A stretch of 64,000 nt of DNA from JAAFIP01 sp043766985. GTDB taxonomy: Bacteria; Pseudomonadota; Gammaproteobacteria; Burkholderiales; Burkholderiaceae_C. The position numbers and the translations under genes are program-made. Shown here one piece after another: positions 41,291 through 50,267 of this stretch; the stretch's first letter is position 1, and each line of letters starts with the position of its first letter. Below the pieces are notes generated by a model, which was not told the DNA's origin, ran no database searches, and saw only the letters and a program-made list of their open reading frames with translations. The DNA lies in contig JAYUHM010000042.1 in NCBI GenBank assembly GCA_043766985.1, forward strand, positions 1 through 64,000, in the 5' to 3' direction.

Positions 41291-42520
41291 TTACTTCTTG
41301 ACGACCAGAGCGCCTTTGGCGTTGGCATCTTTCAGACGAATTTCAGAAGCCTTCTTCTGGTCATCTGGGTAGGCATACACCACACGTTGGCCTTTGACTT
41401 CGCCGAACACCGGAATATTGGCGGTAATGGCTTCGTGGTCTTTAGCCGTAAACGGCTTGGTGTAGGTGGTGATGACACCTTCCACGGGGGTCTTCAGGTC
41501 TTCCAGGGCGGCTTTGATCTTGGGGCCGTCGGTAGAGTTGGCCTGCTTGATGGCAGCTGCCAGCAAGTAGATCGAGTCATAGCCTTGGGCAGCAGACACG
41601 GGTGAGTCAATACGTGCGTTCTTCGGGTTGAAGGTCTTCAGGTAGTTGATGATGAAGGCCTGGCGCTTAGGCGTGGTTGGCTCCTGGATGAAAGTTTGCG
41701 GCATGCGCGCGCCTTCACCGCCGGGGCCAGCGTTGTCAATGAAGTTGGCCATGGACAGGGTCCAGCTGCCGATCATGGGTACTTTCCAGCCCAGCTTGGT
41801 CATGCCGTTGGCAATTTGTGCCAGCTCGGGGCCAATCGCGTAGGTCAACACCACTTCAGCGCCAGCCTCTTTGGCTTTAAGCAACTGGGCGGTCATATCC
41901 ACGTCTTTGATGTTGAATTTTTCAACAGCGACAGCCTTGATGCCTTTGAGCTGCAAAGCGGTTTCCAAGTCGGTACGGCCGAGCTGGCCGTAGTTGGTGG
42001 AGTCAGCCAAAATGGCGACCTTTTTGTAGCCACGGCGGGTGACGGCTTCTTCTACAATCATGGGCGCCTGAATGCTGTCGTGCGCGGCGTTGCGGAAGAT
42101 GTAGTTTTCAGGCTGGTCGTCAAACTGGTGGGTGACCAAAGAGCCTGTGGCCACGTTGTTCATCACCGGGATTTTGGCTTCCTGGAAGAAGCGCTGCGAC
42201 GCCAGGGCCACGCCGGTATTGATGTAACCGACAGCGGCGGTTACTTTTTCTTTGTTGATCAGCTCTTGGGCAATTTGCACGCCGCGCTCGTTTTTAGCTT
42301 CGTCATCGCGCTCAATGACTTCCAGCTTGCGGCCGATTACGCCACCGGCTTTGTTGATTTCTTCCACGGCCAGGCGCACGCCGTCGCGCATGCTCACGCC
42401 CATAGATGAAGAGCCGCCGGTAAAGGGGCCGGCAACGCCGATTTTGATGTTTTGTGCGTAGCTAGCGGTAGCTGCGGCCAAAGCGATAGAAGTCAAAGCA
42501 ATACTACGCACTAAATTCAT
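41291..42520 (-). CDS. livK: branched-chain amino acid ABC transporter periplasmic binding protein
   Basis: A 409-residue Leu/Ile/Val-binding protein with a signal peptide (MNLVRSIALTSIALAAATAS, cleavage near AYA-Q at 22), IGVAGPFTGGSSSMGVSMRD near 27, and NKAGGVIGRKLEVIERDDE, typical of the peripheral-binding-type receptor fold. It delivers ligand to LivH-LivMG-LivF. It is first in the operon and separated from livH by a terminator. Confidence 0.94.
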   Translation of the reverse strand: MNLVRSIALTSIALAAATASYAQNIKIGVAGPFTGGSSSMGVSMRDGVRLAVEEINKAGGVIGRKLEVIERDDEAKNERGVQIAQELINKEKVTAAVGYINTGVALASQRFFQEAKIPVMNNVATGSLVTHQFDDQPENYIFRNAAHDSIQAPMIVEEAVTRRGYKKVAILADSTNYGQLGRTDLETALQLKGIKAVAVEKFNIKDVDMTAQLLKAKEAGAEVVLTYAIGPELAQIANGMTKLGWKVPMIGSWTLSMANFIDNAGPGGEGARMPQTFIQEPTTPKRQAFIINYLKTFNPKNARIDSPVSAAQGYDSIYLLAAAIKQANSTDGPKIKAALEDLKTPVEGVITTYTKPFTAKDHEAITANIPVFGEVKGQRVVYAYPDDQKKASEIRLKDANAKGALVVKK

Positions 42521-42552
42521 GCGAATCTCCAGATGAATAAATGTTGGAAAGT

Positions 42553-42569
42553 GCCGGTGAAAGACCGGC
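42553..42569 (-). promoter_or_regulatory. hairpin in the livK leader
   Basis: GCCGGT and ACCGGC pair perfectly around a GAAAG-type loop, about 35 bases before the livK start. GATAAT-like sequence lies further upstream near 42577. The 231-base gap between livK and dctM holds no other recognisable element; the hairpin might modulate livK translation. Confidence 0.35.
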
Positions 42570-42751
42570 GGCTGCTACATTATCGGGCGATGATGGCGTG
42601 CAGCTCTACGTACAAACCGAACACACCTGTGTATTTTTATCAAAGGTGTTTTCCAGTTTTACGATTTTGCCCGTGATTTCTTGGTGCCAGCTTACCGCTT
42701 CCTGACTGCCCGTTGCGGATAGTGCCTTGCGTCGGCCGCGTGTTTTCTCAC

Positions 42752-44686
42752 TCAACCGCCCCCATACAGATAGTTCGGCAGCCACAAAGTCAAGCCTGGC
42801 CAGATGTACATGAACACCATACAGAGAATAACGATCAACATATAGGGCATCATGCCCGCGAAAATCTGGTTGATGGTGACGTGTGCTGGCGACACCCCCT
42901 TCAGGTAAAAGGCCGACATGGCCACGGGGGGCGACAGGAAGGCTGCTTGCAGGTTAACGAACACCAGCACCCCCCACAGCATCGGGTCTATCTGGAAGTG
43001 CGCCAGCAATGGCAAGAAGATGGGCACGAAGATCACAATGATTTCGGTCCACTCCAGCGGCCAGCCCAGCACAAAAATGATGGCCTGCGACAGCAACAAG
43101 AACTGGATGGGCGACAAGTCCATAGACAACACCCACTCTTCCACGACCCGTTGACCGCCCAAAATAGCAAACACCGCAGAGAACAATGCAGAGCCGACAA
43201 ACAACCAGCACACCATGGAGGTGGTTTTGGAGGTCAGAAACACGGCTTCTTTTATTTTCTGGAAATTCAGCGTACCCGCCTGCCAGGCCATTAAAAAAGC
43301 ACCCGCTGCGCCGACCGCTGCCGACTCTGTGGCGGTGGTGATGCCAAACAGAATCACCCCCAGCACCACGAAGGTCAATATCGCCAATGGCGCTACCGAA
43401 TGGATCAGCATCGAGACGATCTCGTACTGCTCTGCATCAAAGTTCCAATAGTAGTAGGCCAGCAAAGCCAGTGTAATCAGGCTCACTATGACAAAGCCGG
43501 TATAAAAAGCAGGGGGGACTGGCTCGGTTTTGGGTGCATTGACCGCTTCACCCGCCCCCATGTCGCGCAGGGGCTCGTCTTTCTCCACCGCACTGGAACT
43601 CTTGGCAGACCCGGAGGGCTCCAATAGATCGTCTGAGCCGGGAGGCACTTGCAGGCCGCCAGCTGCGGGAGGCTCTTGCACGCCGCCCGACGCAGCGGGC
43701 GCTTTCAGTGCTGGCTGGGCAGCACTGGCGATGCTTGATTTTTCCGCCATTTGCACTGCGGCAACGGGGGCGGCCTCATTGTCTTTTTGCGAGTAAATCA
43801 CGACATACCACCAGACCGCGCCCAGCGTAACCAAGGCCAGAATAACGGGCCCTAAAGCACGCGCCAACGAGGCCAACAACTGCCACCATTTCAGGCTCAC
43901 GCCGTCCACACCGTTGCGCAACGCCTTGCCTGGCAAAACCACGGCAGTGAGCAACGCCACGAGCATATTGCGCGAATAGCTCGACGCAATGTGCGCTACC
44001 GCAGGAGAGATCGGCGCTTTCATCTGCTCGGGAGGCAGCTTGGGCGCAATCTTGGGGTTGATCATGCACCAGCCAATGACATAGACCAAATACAGAAAAG
44101 CCAGGAAAAACCCGGGGAACATGGCAGCGGCGTACAGCTTCACTACGGACTGGCCGGCTACGGCGGCATACACAATGATCATCACCGACGGTGGAATCAA
44201 AATACCCAGCGTACCGCCAGCGGTAATGACACCGGCAGCCAAACGCGTGTCATAGCCTGCGTTGAGCATGGGGCGCATGGCGATCACCCCCATCAGCACC
44301 ACCACAGCGCCCACCAACCCGCTGGCAATACCCCAGAAGGTACAGATCACCAGTGTAGTGACGGCCAAGGAACCGGGCACCTTGCGAAACGCGAGTTGCA
44401 CGCTGTGGAACATTTTGTCCACCAGCGCGCCACGCTCCATGATGTAGCCCATCAGCACAAACAGCGGGATGGACAGCAACACATCGTTGTTCATGGCCCC
44501 AAAGGCGCGTTGCACCATCAGGGGAAATATCTTGTTGTCCAACCAGGGGATAGAGGGATCGTAGAAGGCAGCAAAACCAAACAACATACCCAAACCCATC
44601 AGCGTGAACGCCGTGGGAAAGCCCATCATGATCACCACCACGATCAGGCACAGCATGGTCATACCGAGTGCAGCATTGCTCATCAT
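42752..44686 (-). CDS. dctM: TRAP transporter large permease (DctM) with a proline-rich insertion
   Basis: A DctM subunit of 644 residues against the usual 430: N-terminal MLCLIVVVIMMGFPTAFTLM, GGTLGILIPPSVMIIVYAAV near 160, and the C-terminal FLLLSQAIIFVLGWPLEWTE with FVNLQAAFLSPPVAMSAFYL. About 190 residues (roughly 240-430) are inserted between the two halves: two extra hydrophobic segments flank a hydrophilic stretch rich in Pro, Ser and Ala, part of it coded by a 27-bp tandem repeat. The ATG at 44686 overlaps the dctQ stop (TGATG). The substrate is likely a dicarboxylate or other carboxylate. Confidence 0.88.
   Translation of the reverse strand: MMSNAALGMTMLCLIVVVIMMGFPTAFTLMGLGMLFGFAAFYDPSIPWLDNKIFPLMVQRAFGAMNNDVLLSIPLFVLMGYIMERGALVDKMFHSVQLAFRKVPGSLAVTTLVICTFWGIASGLVGAVVVLMGVIAMRPMLNAGYDTRLAAGVITAGGTLGILIPPSVMIIVYAAVAGQSVVKLYAAAMFPGFFLAFLYLVYVIGWCMINPKIAPKLPPEQMKAPISPAVAHIASSYSRNMLVALLTAVVLPGKALRNGVDGVSLKWWQLLASLARALGPVILALVTLGAVWWYVVIYSQKDNEAAPVAAVQMAEKSSIASAAQPALKAPAASGGVQEPPAAGGLQVPPGSDDLLEPSGSAKSSSAVEKDEPLRDMGAGEAVNAPKTEPVPPAFYTGFVIVSLITLALLAYYYWNFDAEQYEIVSMLIHSVAPLAILTFVVLGVILFGITTATESAAVGAAGAFLMAWQAGTLNFQKIKEAVFLTSKTTSMVCWLFVGSALFSAVFAILGGQRVVEEWVLSMDLSPIQFLLLSQAIIFVLGWPLEWTEIIVIFVPIFLPLLAHFQIDPMLWGVLVFVNLQAAFLSPPVAMSAFYLKGVSPAHVTINQIFAGMMPYMLIVILCMVFMYIWPGLTLWLPNYLYGGG
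43640..43687. repeat. 27-bp-period tandem repeat in the dctM insertion
   Basis: Units at 43640-43660 and 43667-43687 match at 19 of 21 bases (GGGAGGCxCTTGCAxGCCGC). They encode GGVQEPP and GGLQVPP, nine residues apart. Confidence 0.6.
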
Positions 44687-45312
44687 CAACCCTTCATTCC
44701 AATGGACTTCTCGATGGCCAAGCGTTTGGCTTCTTCATCCACATATTCGCTGCCTTCCAGCTGCTGCGCCACTACGTCAGACTCTTGCGCGTCCTTCAGT
44801 CTGGGTGTCCACGCGCCGGTCTGCAGGCAGACGATGCAACGGATAATTTCCGATACACCCTGCATCAGCACCAGGCCACCGGCCAGTGGAATCATGAATT
44901 TGAACGGATACACCGGCAATGGGTCGGCGTTGAAAGTTTGCTCGCGGATCGCCAACGAGTCTTGAAAGTACACCCAGCCCGACCAGGTCAAGGCCGCGAT
45001 GCCGGGCAAAAAGAACAGTATGTACAAGGCCAGGTCGATACTGGCTTGGGTACGCGGCTTGAAGTTGCCGTACAAAAAATCGCCCCGCACGTGGCCGTCT
45101 TGGGACAGCGTGTAGGCACCGCCCATCATGAACAGGGTGCCATACATCATGTTGCTGACATCAAAAATCCACGCAGTAGGGGCATTGAGCGCATAGCGTT
45201 TAAAGACCTCGGCCACCACGATCAGCATGAGTGCCACGATCAGCCAGGAAAATGCCTTGCCTACCCAGGTGCTGATGCCATCAGCCGTGTGCAGAAGTGT
45301 TTGAATTTTCAT
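44686..45312 (-). CDS. dctQ: TRAP transporter small permease (DctQ)
   Basis: A 208-residue protein with four predicted helices (AFSWLIVALMLIVVAEVFKR near 20-39; WIFDVSNMMYGTLFMMGGAY near 52; IDLALYILFFLPGIAALTWS near 90; FKFMIPLAGGLVLMQGVSEI near 130). DctQ scaffolds the large permease. GGAG precedes the ATG at 45312 by five bases. It lies between dctP and dctM. Confidence 0.9.
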   Translation of the reverse strand: MKIQTLLHTADGISTWVGKAFSWLIVALMLIVVAEVFKRYALNAPTAWIFDVSNMMYGTLFMMGGAYTLSQDGHVRGDFLYGNFKPRTQASIDLALYILFFLPGIAALTWSGWVYFQDSLAIREQTFNADPLPVYPFKFMIPLAGGLVLMQGVSEIIRCIVCLQTGAWTPRLKDAQESDVVAQQLEGSEYVDEEAKRLAIEKSIGMKG

Positions 45313-45405
45313 CACGCTCCATCCGAAAAAAATAAACCAGCCACCCGGTCTTCCGGCGTGACTGGCTCCATCTAAAACCCAGACTGCTCAATCAAAGCTG
45401 CTTGG

Positions 45406-46542
45406 TCAAGACTTTTTGGCACCTTTGGCGAAGTAATGGTTGTAAGCCATTTTGAAGTCCACCATGTAGTCGTTTTGCCACTGGCCAGCGCGCTCGGCAT
45501 AGGCCTTTTGTGAATCCAGAATTTTCTGGAACATGGGGTTTTCGGCACCTTTTTTGGCAATGATTTTGTCCCACGAGTCCAATTGCGCACGCAAAATGGA
45601 GTCAGGGGTTTTGTAGAACTTGATGCCCTGCTTCTTCAGGTCAATGTAGTCTTTGGAATTGCGCTCAATCATCTTCCAGCTCATCTCGGCGCTGGCTGCT
45701 TGCACGCTGTAGTCAATGATGGCTTTCAACTCAGCTGGCAGCGCATTGATCTTGCCCTTGTTGAACAAAATCTCGAACTGCTCCCCGCTTTGGTGGAAGG
45801 ATTGCAGCATGCAGTTCTTCACCACATCAGGGAAACCCAGGATGCGGTCAGACGTGGCGTTGTTGAACTCGGCAGCATCAAGCAGACCACGGTCCAGCGC
45901 GGCGACAATTTCACCGCCGGGCAGTGGGTTCACGGCGGCGCCCATGTCGTTGTACATGTCCACCGCCAGGCCCACGGTGCGGAACTTCACGCCTTTGAGC
46001 TGCGCGACGCTGGAGATCGGTTTTTTGAACCAGCCGAAGGGCTGGGTGGGCATGGGGCCGTAGAGGTAGGACACCACGTCCATGTTCATGGACTTGTAGA
46101 TCTCTTCCAAAATCGCCTTGCCGCCGCCAAAGTTGTGCCAGGCCAGAACCATATTTGGGTCCATGCCAAAGGCCGGGCCAGAGCCCCACAAAGCCACCGC
46201 CGTATTCTTGCCGTAGTGGTAGGCGATGGCGCCATGGCCACCATCCAGCGTGCCCTTGCTCACCGCTTCGAGCAACTGGAAGGCTGGCACGACAGAGCCA
46301 GAGGGCAGCACTTCAATTTTCAGCTTGCCGCTGGCCATGGTGTTGACCTTGCTGGCAAAGTCATTAGCCAATTCGTGAAAGAGGTCCTTGGCAGGCCAGG
46401 TGGACTGGAAGCGAAAAGTAGTGGTGGTTTGCGCCGTGGCGATCATGGGTGCCGCCATGGCAGCACCACCCAAGGCGGTGGCTGACGCAGCTTTAAGGAA
46501 ACTACGGCGAGCAGGGGTTTTAGCTAAGCTAGGCTTTGTCAT
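45406..46542 (-). CDS. dctP: TRAP transporter substrate-binding protein (DctP)
   Basis: A 378-residue periplasmic receptor with a twin-arginine-like leader (ARRSFLKAASATALGGAAMA) and the mature start near AQTTTTFRFQSTWPAKDLFH. The motif GAAVNPLPGGEIVAALDRGL near 180-200 is typical of DctP-family receptors for 2-oxo acids or similar carboxylates. The ATG at 46542 has GGAG five bases upstream. It leads the TRAP operon dctPQM. Confidence 0.9.
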   Translation of the reverse strand: MTKPSLAKTPARRSFLKAASATALGGAAMAAPMIATAQTTTTFRFQSTWPAKDLFHELANDFASKVNTMASGKLKIEVLPSGSVVPAFQLLEAVSKGTLDGGHGAIAYHYGKNTAVALWGSGPAFGMDPNMVLAWHNFGGGKAILEEIYKSMNMDVVSYLYGPMPTQPFGWFKKPISSVAQLKGVKFRTVGLAVDMYNDMGAAVNPLPGGEIVAALDRGLLDAAEFNNATSDRILGFPDVVKNCMLQSFHQSGEQFEILFNKGKINALPAELKAIIDYSVQAASAEMSWKMIERNSKDYIDLKKQGIKFYKTPDSILRAQLDSWDKIIAKKGAENPMFQKILDSQKAYAERAGQWQNDYMVDFKMAYNHYFAKGAKKS

Positions 46543-46703
46543 AAGGTCTCCAATTATAAAAAAGGGCGATAACAACAAGCCATTGTTAGGTTTTTACGCC
46601 ATAAGTTGATACGGAAAAACCCTTTACAGCCCCTTTAGTTGGTCACGAAGATGACATTAGACCCCTGCTCAATAGCCACTCCATTGGAAACGGCAGCAGC
46701 GTT

Positions 46704-47834
46704 TTACGCCAGTGCACGGCCAATCAAAATCTTCTGCACGTCACTGGTGCCTTCGTATATTTGGCATACCCGCACGTCACGGTAAATGCGTTCTACCGGG
46801 AAGTCGCTGACATACCCGTAGCCGCCGTGTACCTGGATGGCATCGCTGCACACGCGCTCGGCCATCTCGCTGGCAAACAGCTTGGCCATGGCGGCTTCTT
46901 TAAGGCAGGGTTTACCAGCATCTTTGAGCGATGCCGCATGGTGAATCAATTGCCGCGCCGCTTCGATCTGTGTGGCCATGTCGGCCAGCTTGAACTGCAC
47001 CGCCTGGTGCTGAAAGATGGGCTGGCCAAAGCTGACCCGGTCTTTGCTGTACTTAAGCGCTGCGTCAAACGCGGCGCGCGCCATGCCGATGCACTGCGAG
47101 GCGATGCCAATGCGCCCGCCCTCCAAGCCGCTGAGCGCGATCTTCAGGCCTTGGCCCTCGTCGCCGATCAAGTTGTTTGCCGGTACGCGGCAGTTTTCAA
47201 AGCGTATTTGCGCAGTGTCGCTGGCGTGTTGGCCCAGTTTGTCTTCTATGCGCGCTACCTCGTAGCCGGGAGTTTTGGTCTCCACTATGAAGGCGCTGAT
47301 GCCTTTTTTACCTGCGGCTTTGTCGGTGACGGCCATGACAATGGCGATGTCGCCATTTTTACCGCTGGTAATGAACTGCTTGACCCCGTTCAACACGTAA
47401 TGGTCGCCGTCTTTGGTAGCGCTCGTCTTCAAGCCTGCCGCCTCGCTGCCCACGTGTGGCTCGGTCAGGCAAAACGCGCCCAGCATGTCGCCGCGTGCGA
47501 GTGGTTTGAGGTACTTTTGCTTTTGCGCCTCATTGCCCCAGGCCATAAAGATGGAGCACACCGGGCAGTTGTTGACGCTGACGATGGTTGACGTGGCGCC
47601 ATCGCCTGCGGCAATCTCTTCCAATATCAATGAAAGGCTCAGGTAGTCCAACCCCGCTCCACCGTACTGCTCGGGCACGGCCACGCCGTAGCAGCCCAGG
47701 TCGGCCAAGCCGCGCAAAGCGGCGCGCGGGAACCCGTGCGACTTGTCCCACGCGGCAGCATGCGGCGCGATCTCGGCCTGTACATAGGCGCGCACGGCGT
47801 CTTGCACGGCGGTGTGTTCTTCACTTAACTGCAT
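46704..47834 (-). CDS. short-chain acyl-CoA dehydrogenase
   Basis: 376 residues with AFCLTEPHVGSEAAGLKTSA near 120, YVLNGVKQFITSGKNGDIAI near 147, ENCRVPANNLIGDEGQGLKI near 210 and the C-terminal QVHGGYGYVSDFPVERIYRD with QIYEGTSDVQKILI. This resembles butyryl/isobutyryl-CoA or glutaryl-type short-chain dehydrogenases. With the downstream-oriented thiolase and SDR it fits beta-oxidation or valine catabolism. Confidence 0.88.
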   Translation of the reverse strand: MQLSEEHTAVQDAVRAYVQAEIAPHAAAWDKSHGFPRAALRGLADLGCYGVAVPEQYGGAGLDYLSLSLILEEIAAGDGATSTIVSVNNCPVCSIFMAWGNEAQKQKYLKPLARGDMLGAFCLTEPHVGSEAAGLKTSATKDGDHYVLNGVKQFITSGKNGDIAIVMAVTDKAAGKKGISAFIVETKTPGYEVARIEDKLGQHASDTAQIRFENCRVPANNLIGDEGQGLKIALSGLEGGRIGIASQCIGMARAAFDAALKYSKDRVSFGQPIFQHQAVQFKLADMATQIEAARQLIHHAASLKDAGKPCLKEAAMAKLFASEMAERVCSDAIQVHGGYGYVSDFPVERIYRDVRVCQIYEGTSDVQKILIGRALA

Positions 47835-47906
47835 AGCATGTCTTTCATTGACCTAAAACGGTGCCCACGATATTGTCGCCAGCCGCTGGGCCTACCGGCT
47901 GGAGTT

Positions 47907-48494
47907 TTACCATGGAATGTCGCTGATGGACGCAGTCGGCCCTCCCATGTCGGTGCGCACCCAGCCCGGGCATATGGGTAGCATCAAGGCTTTGGGGAAG
48001 TCATGCTGCGCTGCCATAACGGCCATATTGAGCGCCGCCTTGCTGACACGGTAAGTCCAGCCGAAGCTGCTCTGGGTCTCGCCAATGCTGCCCATACCAC
48101 TGGTGATGAAAATGAACTTGCCACCCCGGCCTTGGTTGGCCGCCTCTACCAAAGGCGCTACCTGCGGTATGGTTTGCATGGCGCCCAGCACATTGGTGTG
48201 CATGGTGCGGTCAAACTCGTCGCGGGTGGGCGGCGTGGTGGCGCCGCCTTCGGTGTAGACGCCTGCCACGTAGAGGGCAATGTCAAACCCTTCGCCACCC
48301 AGCATCCATGCCAAGCCGCTTACGCTCTTGGCGTCAGCCACGTCCAGCCTCAGGGCCTTAGCACCCAAGGCTTTGATGGTGTGCAAACCCTCGTCACTGC
48401 GGGCTGTTGCGGTCACCTGCGCGCCGGCATCGGCATACTGGCGGACAAACTCCAGGCCAATGCCGCGCGACGCCCCTAAAACAAGTATTTTCAT
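47907..48494 (-). CDS. short-chain dehydrogenase/reductase with shortened C-terminus
   Basis: NAD(P)-binding GASRGIGLEFVRQYADAGA at the N-terminus, DIALYVAGVYTEGG near 74, catalytic Ser in FITSGMGSIG near 134, YRVSKAALNMA (Tyr/Lys) near 150 and PGWVRTDMGGP near 177. After the last motif the protein ends within about ten residues, whereas members of this group usually run another 25-30, so a late frameshift or truncation is possible. The ATG at 48494 (MKILVLGAS) is the family start. All catalytic residues are present. Confidence 0.8.
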   Translation of the reverse strand: MKILVLGASRGIGLEFVRQYADAGAQVTATARSDEGLHTIKALGAKALRLDVADAKSVSGLAWMLGGEGFDIALYVAGVYTEGGATTPPTRDEFDRTMHTNVLGAMQTIPQVAPLVEAANQGRGGKFIFITSGMGSIGETQSSFGWTYRVSKAALNMAVMAAQHDFPKALMLPICPGWVRTDMGGPTASISDIPW

Positions 48495-48517
48495 AACAAA
48501 ACACCTCATGGCCCTTT

Positions 48518-48544
48518 ATTTAATAGCACAAGATGCTATTAAAT
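48518..48544 (-). terminator. hairpin between SDR and thiolase genes
   Basis: ATTTAATAGCA pairs perfectly with TGCTATTAAAT around a five-base loop, AT-rich on both flanks. It lies ten bases after the thiolase stop and may end its transcript; the inner bases resemble a shortened repeat unit. Confidence 0.5.
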
Positions 48545-48553
48545 ACGTAGTTC

Positions 48554-49747
48554 CTACAGCATCTCGATAGCTACAGCCGTGCCTTCACCGCCGCCGATGC
48601 ACAGCGTAGCCAAGCCGCGCTTCAAGCCGCGCGCCTGCAAGGCATGCATCAAGGTCACCATGATGCGCGCGCCGCTGGCACCGATAGGGTGGCCCAATGC
48701 GCAGGCACCACCGTTAACGTTCACAATCGCATGCGCCACGTTCAGCTCCGTCATCAGCGCCATCGGCACCACGGCAAAAGCTTCGTTCACTTCCCACAGG
48801 TCTACGTCTTTCACCGTCCAGCCCGCTTTGGCCAGCGCCTTTTGCGTAGCGCCGACGGGCGCGGTGGTGAACCAGTTAGGCGCCTGCGCATGCATGGCGT
48901 GGCTGACGATGCGGGCCAGCGGCTTGCAGCCCAACTTGGCAGCGGTGCTGGCGCGCATCATCACCAGGGCGGCGGCGCCGTCGTTGATGGACGAGCTGGA
49001 CGCAGCCGTGATAGTGCCGTCTTTTTTGAACGCTGGTTTGAGCGTGGCAATCTTGTCCAGCCGCGCCTTGGCCGGGCCTTCGTCGATGCTGACGATGGTG
49101 TCGCCCGCGCGGCCTTTGACCGTCACCGGCGTGATTTCAGCGGCGAACGCTCCTGATTTAGCAGCATATTGTGCCCGTTCTACGCTTGCTATGGCGAATT
49201 TATCCTGCTCACTGCGGGTAAATTTGTACTTGTCTGCGCACTCTTCGCCAAAGGTGCCCATAGAGCGACCGGCCTCATAAGCATCCTCCAGGCCGTCCAG
49301 CATCATGTGGTCAAAAATGCGGTCGTGCCCAATGCGGATGCCGCCGCGGCCCTTGGGCAGGAGGTGCGGCGCGTTGGTCATGCTCTCCATGCCGCCTGCG
49401 ACGATCACGTCGGCACTGCCCGAAGTGAGCATGTCGTGCGCAAACATGGCAGCGCGCATGCCGCTACCGCACATCTTGCTCAGCGTCACCGCACCGGCGC
49501 TCTTGGGCAGGCCGCCCTTGAAGCCGGCCTGACGGGCCGGTGCCTGGCCTTGGCCTGCCATCAGGCAGTTGCCAAAAAGCACTTCGTTCACCAGCTCGGG
49601 CGTGAACTGTGAATTGAGGGCGGCGCGCTCTACAGCGGCCTTGATGGCGAAGCCGCCCAAGTCGTGGGCAGAAAGGGAAGCAAAGTCTCCCTGGAATGCG
49701 CCCATGGGGGTGCGGGCAGCGCTCACAATAACGATAGGGTCACTCAT
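48554..49747 (-). CDS. acetyl-CoA C-acyltransferase (thiolase)
   Basis: Thiolase with catalytic Cys93 in LSKMCGSGMRAAMF, WEVNEAFAVVPMALM near 320, GGACALGHPIGASGARIMVT (catalytic His near 353) and CIGGGEGTAVA (second Cys near 383). It cleaves or forms acetoacetyl-CoA/3-ketoacyl-CoA. It could consume acetoacetyl-CoA derived from leucine catabolism or serve beta-oxidation or polyhydroxyalkanoate synthesis. Length 397 is usual. Confidence 0.93.
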   Translation of the reverse strand: MSDPIVIVSAARTPMGAFQGDFASLSAHDLGGFAIKAAVERAALNSQFTPELVNEVLFGNCLMAGQGQAPARQAGFKGGLPKSAGAVTLSKMCGSGMRAAMFAHDMLTSGSADVIVAGGMESMTNAPHLLPKGRGGIRIGHDRIFDHMMLDGLEDAYEAGRSMGTFGEECADKYKFTRSEQDKFAIASVERAQYAAKSGAFAAEITPVTVKGRAGDTIVSIDEGPAKARLDKIATLKPAFKKDGTITAASSSSINDGAAALVMMRASTAAKLGCKPLARIVSHAMHAQAPNWFTTAPVGATQKALAKAGWTVKDVDLWEVNEAFAVVPMALMTELNVAHAIVNVNGGACALGHPIGASGARIMVTLMHALQARGLKRGLATLCIGGGEGTAVAIEML

Positions 49748-49778
49748 GTCAATACTCCTGAATAAAATGAAGTGGGGG

Positions 49779-50267
49779 TTAAACAGATTGGATCAAATTG
49801 CCGCGCTCTTGCACAGCGACGCGGCGGATATAGGTTTGGAAATCAGGGTCTTCGCCGCGCAACAGCAGGGGCAACGCATTAAAAAAATCGTCCCGGCGGC
49901 ACCATTCGCGCATGTAGTCGTCCCAGCTGTTCCAGCGGCGGCGCTCTTCGTCGCTCATCTTGGGTTTGTAGGCCACCAAATAGGCGCGCTCAAACAGCGA
50001 AATCAGCATGTCGAAAATTACCAGCATGCGCTCGATCTGCTCAGGCGTGGCGTTGGGCAGTCGCTCGTTACTGCGCAGTTGCAGGTCCGGGTGGGCCAGC
50101 ACCACCTTTAAAAAATCGTTGTAGGCGTTGGACAGCAGTTGGTAGCCCTCCTCGTCTTCGTTTTCCCGCTCTTTGCGCTGTTGCCACATAAAAATCACAA
50201 TCGCCACCGGCAAGCCCAGCGCGGTAACGATAAAACTCCACAGCTCCCAGGTGTCGCGCGAGATCAT
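49779..50267 (-). CDS. conserved hypothetical protein coupled to aceK
   Basis: A 162-residue protein with one N-terminal membrane helix (LWSFIVTALGLPVAIVIFMW, residues 9-28), then a charged, helical cytoplasmic part (RKERENEDEEGYQLLSNAY; IERMLVIFDMLISLFERAYL; WDDYMREWCRRDDFF). The topology resembles DUF4760-type proteins but I am not sure. Its ATG overlaps the aceK stop (ATGA), so the two are translated together; a membrane-linked partner of AceK or simple co-location are both possible. Confidence 0.6.
   Translation of the reverse strand: MISRDTWELWSFIVTALGLPVAIVIFMWQQRKERENEDEEGYQLLSNAYNDFLKVVLAHPDLQLRSNERLPNATPEQIERMLVIFDMLISLFERAYLVAYKPKMSDEERRRWNSWDDYMREWCRRDDFFNALPLLLRGEDPDFQTYIRRVAVQERGNLIQSV

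Noticed and set aside
46553..46558. Perfect TATAAT on the minus strand before dctP
   Set aside because: It is only ten bases from the start codon and lacks a suitable -35 box, so it cannot be the main promoter with a usable leader.
47839..47909. 22-codon frame MVKLQPVGPAAGD... between the SDR and acyl-CoA dehydrogenase genes
   Set aside because: Too short, no ribosome binding site and no match; could be incidental.
49150..49190. Sequence like the dispersed repeat (AGCAGCATATTGTGCCC) in the thiolase gene
   Set aside because: The encoded residues (SVERAQYAAKSGA) are expected in thiolases, so the likeness is probably by chance.
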